From: Eubacterium sp.
GTDB taxonomy: Bacteria > Bacillota > Clostridia > Oscillospirales > Acutalibacteraceae
Direction: 5' to 3'
Assembly: GCA_014465955.1 (NCBI GenBank)
Contig: JACTVT010000010.1
Location: forward strand, 1-54,286
Length of the DNA: 54,286 bases
A program made the position numbers and the translations under genes. Below, in pieces: positions 48,878-54,286 of this stretch. Under the pieces are notes generated by a model. The model was not told the origin of the DNA, did no database searches, and was given only the letters and a program-made list of their open reading frames with translations. Each line of letters opens with the position of its first letter. Position 1 is the first letter of the stretch.

Positions 48878-49202
48878 TGTCCTGCTCCTCAAAAACTTTG
48901 CCTATATTTTCGGCTCCCTGCTGCAAAGCCGTGTAGAAATTCAACGGCTCGGCGGAATTTTCACGCTCTGCCGTGCCCAGTTTTTCAAGCGCTTTAATCC
49001 TGTCAAAAAACTTGATTTCCATTCCGCCGCCCTTCGGTCGCTTAATTTCGCTGATGTTCATAAGATTGAGCGTTGAAAGATTTGCCAGAATATCCTCCTC
49101 ACCCGAAAAAAGCAGATAAATGCAGTCCTTCACATCACCGAAAGCAAGTTGCTTTAACCCATCTCTGATTTCATCACGAAGTTCCTTTTTTCTTCTTGCC
49201 AT
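48864..49202 (-). CDS. Terminase small subunit-like protein
   Basis: A 112-residue charged helical protein, first gene of the cluster: ARRKKELRDEIRDGLKQLAFGDVKDCIYLLF, then IKFFDRIKALEKLGTAE, a helical signature seen in PBSX-type small terminases. It should recognise the packaging start on DNA. AAAGGAGG precedes the ATG. The N-terminal helix-turn-helix is not clearly seen. Confidence 0.7.
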   Translation of the reverse strand: MARRKKELRDEIRDGLKQLAFGDVKDCIYLLFSGEEDILANLSTLNLMNISEIKRPKGGGMEIKFFDRIKALEKLGTAERENSAEPLNFYTALQQGAENIGKVFEEQDSEQF

Positions 49203-49204
49203 TG

Positions 49205-49400
49205 TTACCTCCTTTAAGCAAGCGAGAAAAATCCTAATAAGTTTTTTATGAACGGATTTATCTCACTTACTTATGTGCTCTCACTAATACCCATAAAAAC
49301 GAAATTTTATAGTGCGAAATATCTATAAAAAACGCAAAAAAACCGAAAATAAATTTATTTTCGGTCAGTTATGCATATATATTGAATAAAAAGGTAGATA
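49205..49400 (-). promoter_or_regulatory. Upstream region of the phage-like operon
   Basis: The minus strand has the palindrome ACCGAAAATAAA / TTTATTTTCGGT (49341-49364) followed by TTTTTTTG, a good intrinsic terminator that would insulate the cluster or act as an attenuator. Closer to the gene are two direct copies of AGTGAGA (49285-49279 and 49267-49261), 18 bp apart, possible operators. No consensus promoter is evident, so the cluster may need a special activator. Confidence 0.5.
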
Positions 49401-49410
49401 TCATTCAGCA

Positions 49411-49566
49411 ATGGCCCCCTTGTTAAAGGGGGCTGTCACATTTATGTGACTGGGGGATTCTGTTTGCGAATCCCTCCACCGCAAGCGGTCCCCCTGCTAC
49501 GCTACCCTTTTGTCAACTGCGTTGACATTTCCCCTGACAGGGGAATCTTTCTTTCACAAGGGAGGC
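49411..49566. repeat. Long CCCCC/CCTCC palindromic element with insert
   Basis: GGCCCCCTTGTTAAAGGGGGC, GTCACATTTATGTGAC, then AATCCCTCCACCGCAAGCGG. The CTCCC...GGGAGG end is interrupted by extra hairpins (TGTCAACTGCGTTGACA, CCCCTGACAGGGG). It is a relative of the 36.4 kb element carrying an insert. Confidence 0.85.
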
Positions 49567-49574
49567 AATACAAA

Positions 49575-49602
49575 AAACGGGCGGATATAAAATCCGCCCG
49601 TA
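49575..49602 (-). terminator. Terminator of the 611-residue membrane protein gene
   Basis: Minus strand ACGGGCGGAT / ATCCGCCCGT followed by TTTTTTG, ten bases after the stop. The stem resembles the GGGCGGAT repeat variant. Confidence 0.88.
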
Positions 49603-49612
49603 AAGCATTTTA

Positions 49613-51448
49613 TTATCTCTCTACATCTGTAATCGGCACAAACACATCGTCTGCCTCGCCGCCGACTGTAACCTTTACGGTATCTCCTGCATTAACAAGC
49701 AGTGCTTCCATACAATCGCTTACTGCGATATAATAATACTTGCCGTCAATCTCAAAATAGTAAACCGTGTTGCCGTTGTTTACCGATGATTTAACAGACT
49801 CAACCGTGCCGACTACCGTACCGTCTTCTGCACTCGGCACATCGGTATTTGTATTATCTCCGGCATTCGGCTCGTCAACAATAATATCATCAACATTAAC
49901 GTCATTGCCGACAACGCCTTTATCCTGAAGTGCCTCAATATAATTTTCAACAGCCGCATTCAGCGCTTTTTCATCACTCTTGAGGTTATCAAGAAGACCT
50001 GTACCAACAATAGTTTTATCTGCAAGGCTTACAAGTGCATAGCCCTTAACCGTATTACCGTCGCCGTAAAAACTCATAAAGTAGGTCGGATTACCCTCAA
50101 TATCAAGCAAAATCGGGAAGGTTGCTCTGTACTGATAGTTCTGCGTTGCATCTTCGGCAGATTCCATAGCAGCCGTTTCGATAGCACCGCCGTTTGAATA
50201 ATATCTCGTTTCCTTCGTTCTCTGGTTAACAAGTATAAAGCCGAAGTTTGATGTGTCTGATTCGGGAGAAGTTACACCCGTATAAACCCAAACATCATCA
50301 TTCATAGCAATATAACCGTTGCCTGCTGATACAAGGCTTACGTCTTTCTGGAAAATAAGTGAGTTCCAAAAACCGCCGCTGAGTTTGCCATGATAATTAT
50401 ACTGCTCAAGAACAAGATTTGCGTTATAAATAACATCAATCCAGTTAAGGCTTTCATCTGTTTTAACAGATTCAATATCGTGGTATTCACTTTCACCTGT
50501 AAGCGCATCTGTAATAATTACGCCCTTAACATCTGTGCCGCCGAAAAGTCCGATTGTTTTATCAAGCACGGGTGTAATCCAGTACGGGTGGCCGTCATCT
50601 TTAATCTCAAAGTTAGGAGTATCAAGAAGTGCAGTAGGATACTGAAAACGAATATGACGAACAAGTTTTTCGTTAAAAAGTTCTGACGGGCTGTATTTAA
50701 TACCCGAACCGAACTGCTCTTTGCAGTTCACAACAGTAACCTTCTGAGAAATAAGGTCAACAATCATATAAGCAGGAAGACCCTCTTTTGTATTACTGAA
50801 CCATTTGAACACGTCGCCATACTGAAGATAAGCAACACGAACAGGATTTTCATTGTAGTTAATAAGTGTAGTCGTATTTGCGACAACATACTGGCTCTTG
50901 TATTCAGCAAGCGAGCCGAGCTGCTGGTCTGCAAGATTTACTGCGCGCTTTTCATCAATACGCGGAACACGGTTATAACTAACACTTTCAAAATCCTCGC
51001 TGAACTGACTGTCTGTAACAGGCATAAGTTCCGAATAAGATTTTGCACGGAAAATTGTTGCACCGCAAAGCCAGCCGATTGCCATAACAAGAACAAGTGC
51101 ACCTACAATTACAATCGGCACAATTGATTTTTTCTTGATATATTCACGCCTTTCGGCATATTTATTTGCCTTGGTGAGAATAAGAAGTGCGCCCATAAAA
51201 ATAACAATAAGAACCATAAAGAACACATACATATTTGTGTCTTTAAAATTGAATGCAGGCAGCATCATATAATAAACTGCACCGCCGCCGATAATCGTAA
51301 TGATTGCCGAAAGCAGCAGATTAAGCCCCATCTTCGGCGGCTTCTGCACAGCCTCAACCTCTTTGCTGTTTGGCCACTTGAATTTTTCTTTAAAATCATT
51401 GATAACCTCATCGGCATCATAATTCATATTTGGAATCTGTTCACTCAT
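49613..51448 (-). CDS. Large membrane protein with extracytoplasmic domain
   Basis: A 611-residue protein. Three hydrophobic segments (about residues 45-65, 72-92 and 108-132) are followed by some 470 residues likely outside the membrane. These contain VRVAYLQYGDVFKWFSNTKEGLPAYMIVDL and TDALTGESEYHDIESV, resembling PepSY-like or CvpA-annotated proteins of Clostridia. The C-terminal about 70 residues form an OB-like tail (GTVESVKSSVNNGNTVYYFEIDG). Promoter TTGATT/17/TATTAT (51507-51479). Precise function unknown. Confidence 0.75.
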   Translation of the reverse strand: MSEQIPNMNYDADEVINDFKEKFKWPNSKEVEAVQKPPKMGLNLLLSAIITIIGGGAVYYMMLPAFNFKDTNMYVFFMVLIVIFMGALLILTKANKYAERREYIKKKSIVPIVIVGALVLVMAIGWLCGATIFRAKSYSELMPVTDSQFSEDFESVSYNRVPRIDEKRAVNLADQQLGSLAEYKSQYVVANTTTLINYNENPVRVAYLQYGDVFKWFSNTKEGLPAYMIVDLISQKVTVVNCKEQFGSGIKYSPSELFNEKLVRHIRFQYPTALLDTPNFEIKDDGHPYWITPVLDKTIGLFGGTDVKGVIITDALTGESEYHDIESVKTDESLNWIDVIYNANLVLEQYNYHGKLSGGFWNSLIFQKDVSLVSAGNGYIAMNDDVWVYTGVTSPESDTSNFGFILVNQRTKETRYYSNGGAIETAAMESAEDATQNYQYRATFPILLDIEGNPTYFMSFYGDGNTVKGYALVSLADKTIVGTGLLDNLKSDEKALNAAVENYIEALQDKGVVGNDVNVDDIIVDEPNAGDNTNTDVPSAEDGTVVGTVESVKSSVNNGNTVYYFEIDGKYYYIAVSDCMEALLVNAGDTVKVTVGGEADDVFVPITDVER

Positions 51449-51478
51449 ATTTTTTCTCCCATCATAATGTTAATTATA

Positions 51479-51507
51479 ATAATAACATATAAACAAATTT
51501 TAATCAA
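51479..51507 (-). promoter_or_regulatory. Promoter of the 611-residue membrane protein gene
   Basis: Minus strand TTGATT (51507-51502), 17 bp spacer, TATTAT (51484-51479). Confidence 0.65.
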
Positions 51508-51557
51508 TGTATAAATAATGAATATTGTTTCAGAACAGCACAAAATGTTATTTGTAT

Positions 51558-51587
51558 TTCGTAGGGGCAATTCACGAATTGCCCGTT
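51558..51587. repeat. Modular hairpin (GGGCAATTC stem)
   Basis: TTTCGTAGGGGCAATTC, loop AC, GAATTGCCCG. Identical in stem to copies at 8.13 and 33.35 kb. Confidence 0.9.
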
Positions 51588-51633
51588 ATTTAACCAAAAC
51601 GATGCATATCGGAAAAAGACACAATTAAAAAAA

Positions 51634-51660
51634 CAGGCGGACATAATAATCCGCCTGTTT
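51634..51660 (-). terminator. Terminator of the lipoprotein gene
   Basis: Minus strand ACAGGCGGA / TCCGCCTGT followed by seven T, about 15 bases after the stop. Confidence 0.9.
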
Positions 51661-51674
51661 AATATTTGGGTTAA

Positions 51675-52646
51675 TTAGCCGATAAGTGTAACGCCCTTGC
51701 TTTCCATAAGATATTCTGCAGATGCAGGGTATGACCATGTCATTCTTACAAAGAGGCTTGCGCTCTTATCTTTAATAACAGCGATTGTTGCGTGAGTTAC
51801 AGAAACTTCTGCAATCATATTGTAATCTGCTTTTACGATTTCTTTTGTTGAAGTGTTGATTGTAACAGTTGCAACGCCGCCCTTGTAGTTTACTTTACAG
51901 TTCTCAGCAGTTGTACCCTGAGCCCAGCTTAATACACCAAGGCTGTCAACTACTGAGTCGATAGCGCCGAGAGTCTGGAACACGTGACCCTGAGCATCTT
52001 TGCCCGGCATAGACATATTAACTGCTTTAGGCTGTAACTGCATGGTGATTGTGCCGTCGCCGTTATCTTTTACATTTGCATCGAGAAGGTCATCAGCAAC
52101 AAGTCTGCTTGTCTGAAGTGATTCACCGTTGCCGTCCCACTCATCTGTATCCATAGCAGGATTTCTGTTTGTACTCGGAACAAGACCGTTAAGACCCGGT
52201 GAATAAACACCGTCTACGATACCGGGAACCATGTTATTGATCATTGCATTTTCAGAGCCGTCAATCTTAATTGTATCAACGGAAAGCTTTTCTTCACCGA
52301 GAAGCTTATACCATGTCTGAGTAGCGCCCTGATCATCGGTATACTGAGCTGTAAGAGTTTTTGAATAATTATATGCTTCAACATAGTAATTAACTACATC
52401 TTCGATTGAGTTGAAAGCAACTCCGCCGTATGTACCTGCTGTGAACGGTGTTTCAAGAACAGAAACATCTTCATCAGTGGTTACATCATCTTCGTCGCCT
52501 GTCTTCTGCCAGTCGCCGTTCTTTACTTCTTTAATTGCTGTGATTGTTCCGTTTGTTACATAATTGATTTTTGCACAGCCTGTAAGTGCAAGAACGAATG
52601 AAACTGCAAGAACAACACAAAGAATTCTTTTTAATGTTTTTTTCAT
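51675..52646 (-). CDS. Putative lipoprotein
   Basis: 323 residues from the ATG at 52646 (the ORF extension begins at an unsupported TTG). The signal is MKKTLKRILCVVLAVSFVLA with lipobox ALTGC (Cys about 24). The mature domain shows two similar-sized halves with VVNYYVEAYNYSKTLTAQYTDD and GVATVTINTSTKEIVKADYNM, resembling substrate-free surface lipoproteins of Clostridia. The leader contains a 9-bp inverted repeat. Function unknown. Confidence 0.8.
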   Translation of the reverse strand: MKKTLKRILCVVLAVSFVLALTGCAKINYVTNGTITAIKEVKNGDWQKTGDEDDVTTDEDVSVLETPFTAGTYGGVAFNSIEDVVNYYVEAYNYSKTLTAQYTDDQGATQTWYKLLGEEKLSVDTIKIDGSENAMINNMVPGIVDGVYSPGLNGLVPSTNRNPAMDTDEWDGNGESLQTSRLVADDLLDANVKDNGDGTITMQLQPKAVNMSMPGKDAQGHVFQTLGAIDSVVDSLGVLSWAQGTTAENCKVNYKGGVATVTINTSTKEIVKADYNMIAEVSVTHATIAVIKDKSASLFVRMTWSYPASAEYLMESKGVTLIG

Positions 52647-52684
52647 TGTGAGGTGTACCCCTTTCAAAAAAATCTGATTTTGTA

Positions 52685-52753
52685 TTTATGCAACAATTCG
52701 CATTGCATAAAATGCTACTATTTAAATTTACTGTAAAATGAACAAAAAGTCAA
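52685..52753 (-). promoter_or_regulatory. Lipoprotein promoter and inverted repeat
   Basis: TTGACT (52753-52748), 17 bp spacer, TAAATT (52730-52725) on the minus strand. In the transcribed leader lies the perfect inverted repeat TTTATGCAA / TTGCATAAA (52685-52711), which could be an operator or RNA hairpin. Confidence 0.6.
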
Positions 52754-52822
52754 GAGTAAAAACGCAAATAAAACAAAATCTTTAAAAAAATATTAAGTTT
52801 TTTACCAAATATCACCTATTTG

Positions 52823-52851
52823 TTGTAAAATTACTGCATTTATGGTATAAT
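52823..52851 (+). promoter_or_regulatory. Promoter of the zinc-ribbon/InlB-repeat gene
   Basis: TTGTAA (52823-52828), 17 bp spacer, TATAAT (52846-52851). Divergent from the lipoprotein promoter. Confidence 0.7.
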
Positions 52852-52884
52852 TTATTATATATAGTTTACATAGGAGACGTTATT

Positions 52885-53547
52885 ATGAGATGCAAAAACT
52901 GCGGTTTTGAAAATGAAGACGGAAGATATATCTGCTCAAATTGCGGCTCACCGCTTTATGATGAAGACGAAATTACCGAAAATAATAATAATGATGATAT
53001 TGACAATACAAATGATTATAATAATGAGCCCGATGATGACAATAGTGAAAATGACAAAAAAAAGCAGATTATAATTATTGTTATTGCCGTAATTGTAGTT
53101 ATTGCTGTTGCAGCAGGTATCGTGTTCGGTGCTGTTTCAGGCAAAAAAGAAAAAGAAACCACCACCGAGAGCACAACAGTTTCCACCACGGCTGAAGAAA
53201 CTACAACGAAAAAGGTTACCACCACAAAAAAAGAAACTACTACTAAGGAAACAACTACCGAAGAACCAACCACAAAGGAAACCACAACAAAGCCGACTAC
53301 CACAACAGAAAAAACTTACCGTGTGTATGTGGATATTGACGGCAACGGAAACGTTACGGGTGACGGCGAATATGTTCAAGGCAAAAAAGCAGTACTGACA
53401 GCGACCGCCGATGCAGGTTTTGAATTTGACGGCTGGTATGATTCAAACGGAAACCTTGTTGCATCCGGAACAAAATATACAATCACAGTTAAGGGCGATA
53501 TTACGCTGACAGCAAAATTCAGACAGATTGACGGAGGAAACCAATGA
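52885..53547 (+). CDS. Zinc-ribbon, single-pass protein with Thr-rich stalk and InlB-type repeat
   Basis: 220 residues. The N-terminal zinc ribbon is CKNCGFENEDGRYICSNCG, followed by an acidic Asp/Asn linker (25-58) and one helix (about 60-84: IIIIVIAVIVVIAVAAGIVFG). A Thr/Glu/Lys-rich stalk (about 90-145) is probably outside the cell. A C-terminal InlB B-repeat-like (Listeria-Bacteroides) domain follows: ATADAGFEFDGWYDSNGNLV...YTITVKGDITLTAKF. GGAGACG precedes the ATG. Its last codons overlap the next gene. It joins a cytoplasmic zinc finger to an adhesin-type repeat. Confidence 0.85.
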   Translation: MRCKNCGFENEDGRYICSNCGSPLYDEDEITENNNNDDIDNTNDYNNEPDDDNSENDKKKQIIIIVIAVIVVIAVAAGIVFGAVSGKKEKETTTESTTVSTTAEETTTKKVTTTKKETTTKETTTEEPTTKETTTKPTTTTEKTYRVYVDIDGNGNVTGDGEYVQGKKAVLTATADAGFEFDGWYDSNGNLVASGTKYTITVKGDITLTAKFRQIDGGNQ

Positions 53548-53987
53548 GCAAAGGGACTGTCGCAAAGCAAAAATTTCTTGAGGGATACAACTGTTCACAG
53601 GCAGTGGCATGCGCTTTTGCCGACGAAATGAATATGGACGAAGAAACAGTAAAACGCCTTACAATCGGCTTCGGCGGAGGAATGGGCAGAATGAGAGAGG
53701 TTTGCGGAACTGTTGCAGGCGCAACCTTTGTGCTCTCTGCACTTTACGGCGAAAAAAATAAAAATGACGTTTATAAAATGGTGCAGGACGTTGCCGAGGA
53801 GTTCAGAAAAGAAAACGGCTCTGTCGTGTGCCGTGACCTGCTCGGACTTAGTAAATCAGCACCGCTGACGCCTGTTGCCGAACCACGTACAAAAGAATAT
53901 TATAAAAAGCGTCCCTGCCCCGAACTGGCAGAAATGATGGCAGATATACTCGAAAACTATATTGCAGCCCTAAACGAACAGCAATAA
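53544..53987 (+). CDS. C_GCAxxG_C_C family protein
   Basis: A 147-residue protein of the C-GCAxxG-C-C family, believed to be redox or metal proteins. Conserved Cys are visible at GYNCSQAVACAFA, MREVCGTVAGATFVL (the GCA-type motif here CGTVAG), VVCRDLLG and RPCPEL. ATG overlaps the upstream stop, with GGAGG six bases before. Probably cytoplasmic; electron-transfer role is inferred from the family. Confidence 0.9.
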   Translation: MSKGTVAKQKFLEGYNCSQAVACAFADEMNMDEETVKRLTIGFGGGMGRMREVCGTVAGATFVLSALYGEKNKNDVYKMVQDVAEEFRKENGSVVCRDLLGLSKSAPLTPVAEPRTKEYYKKRPCPELAEMMADILENYIAALNEQQ

Positions 53988-54031
53988 TCCGCATATTTAC
54001 TGAAAAAATTACGCAAATACATAAAAAATAC

Positions 54032-54060
54032 TTGATTTTTCCTTTTTGATGTGTTATAGT
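54032..54060 (+). promoter_or_regulatory. tRNA-Arg promoter
   Basis: TTGATT (54032-54037), 17 bp spacer, TATAGT (54055-54060). The transcript would first pass the partial tRNA copy. Confidence 0.7.
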
Positions 54061-54082
54061 ATTTGAGCATTAAAAAGTGTAT

Positions 54083-54124
54083 GCGCCGGTAGCTCAGTTG
54101 GATAGAGTGTCTGGCTACGAACCA
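54083..54124 (+). pseudogene. 5' half copy of tRNA-Arg
   Basis: 42 bases identical to the first 42 of the intact tRNA-Arg 92 bases downstream, through the anticodon and into the 3' side of the anticodon stem. Homology then stops abruptly at AACAGTC. It lacks T arm and acceptor 3' strand, so it cannot be a tRNA. CGCATATTTAC occurs on either side (53990-54000 and 54146-54156). Confidence 0.9.
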
Positions 54125-54174
54125 AACAGTCATTTTTGTATAAAGCGCATATTTACAATTTAATAAGGTGTTAC

Positions 54175-54251
54175 GCGCCGGTAGCTCAGTTGGATAGAGT
54201 GTCTGGCTACGAACCAGAAGGTCGGGGGTTCGAATCCCTTCCGGCGTACCA
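54175..54251 (+). tRNA. tRNA-Arg (anticodon ACG)
   Basis: A complete 77-base cloverleaf with encoded CCA. Acceptor GCGCCGG pairs with CCGGCGT (first pair G-U), the D arm has AGCTCAGTTGGAT, the anticodon stem CTGGC... carries loop CTACGAA with anticodon ACG, and the T arm is GGGGGTTCGAATCCC. The ACG anticodon is normally edited to ICG by TadA to read CGU/CGC/CGA. Confidence 0.97.
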
Positions 54252-54286
54252 CATATAAAATCCTTGAAACCGTTGATATTACGGCA

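Noticed and set aside
38561..49610. Attachment-site repeats bordering the phage-like cluster
   Set aside because: I compared the flanks by eye and found only members of the genome-wide hairpin families, no direct repeat suggesting integration, and no tRNA at either border.
1..54286. CRISPR array
   Set aside because: The interspersed hairpins are scattered singly or in pairs among genes, not in regular repeat-spacer units, and no cas genes are present.

Overview
The window looks like chromosomal DNA of a low-GC, spore-forming Clostridia member of the Ruminococcaceae/Oscillospiraceae type. The evidence is the gpr-spoIIP sporulation pair beside rpsT, a T-box leuA leader, a GTP-type PEP carboxykinase, Firmicutes-type promoters (TTGACA / 17 bp / TATAAT) and a PolA without a proofreading site. 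Genus and species cannot be read from the sequence.

Layout. 1-100: promoter and leader of what is probably an rRNA operon running leftwards out of the window. 0.3-4.5 kb: spoIIP, gpr, rpsT, a small membrane protein and a patatin-like lipase. 4.8-7.4 kb: tightly packed dus-nagA-trmL. 7.45-8.1 kb: a PIN-like nuclease gene preceded by its own promoter, a long-helix pseudoknotted RNA and an intrinsic terminator. 8.2-10.6 kb: DUF2975/XRE pair and two surface proteins. 10.9-12 kb: rpsF-ssb-rpsR. 12-16.7 kb: T-box, leuA, small membrane protein, leuB, tam. 16.9-20.2 kb: a PRTase, a structured non-coding stretch and an S-layer-homology protein. 20.6-26.5 kb: pgk-tpiA-gpmI and pckG. 26.6-38.6 kb: tsaD, membrane proteins, rimI, polA, zinc-ribbon proteins, an M28 peptidase, DUF1015 and coaX. 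38.7-49.2 kb: an all-minus cluster of phage structural genes. 49.6-54.3 kb: envelope proteins, a C_GCAxxG_C_C protein and tRNA-Arg preceded by a copy of its own 5' half.

The phage-like cluster has terminases, portal, protease/scaffold, capsid, connectors and a contractile-type baseplate. I recognise no tail sheath, tube, tape measure, integrase, repressor, replication or lysis gene. All its frames are open and packed as one operon, so it may be a domesticated or minimal particle or gene-transfer-agent-like system rather than ordinary decay.

Nearly every intergenic gap carries members of a modular hairpin family. The flanks are constant (GTAGGG on one side, CCCG on the other), but the self-complementary stems differ from copy to copy. 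They are often arranged head to head, and several loops are filled by longer nested palindromic sequence. A second MITE-like family (CCTCC...GGGAGG) is interspersed. These elements explain most of the non-coding DNA and supply the stop codons of at least two genes.

The three observations most worth following are the RNA/PIN-nuclease module at 7.48-8.09 kb, the tail-less phage structural operon, and the interchangeable-stem hairpin family.
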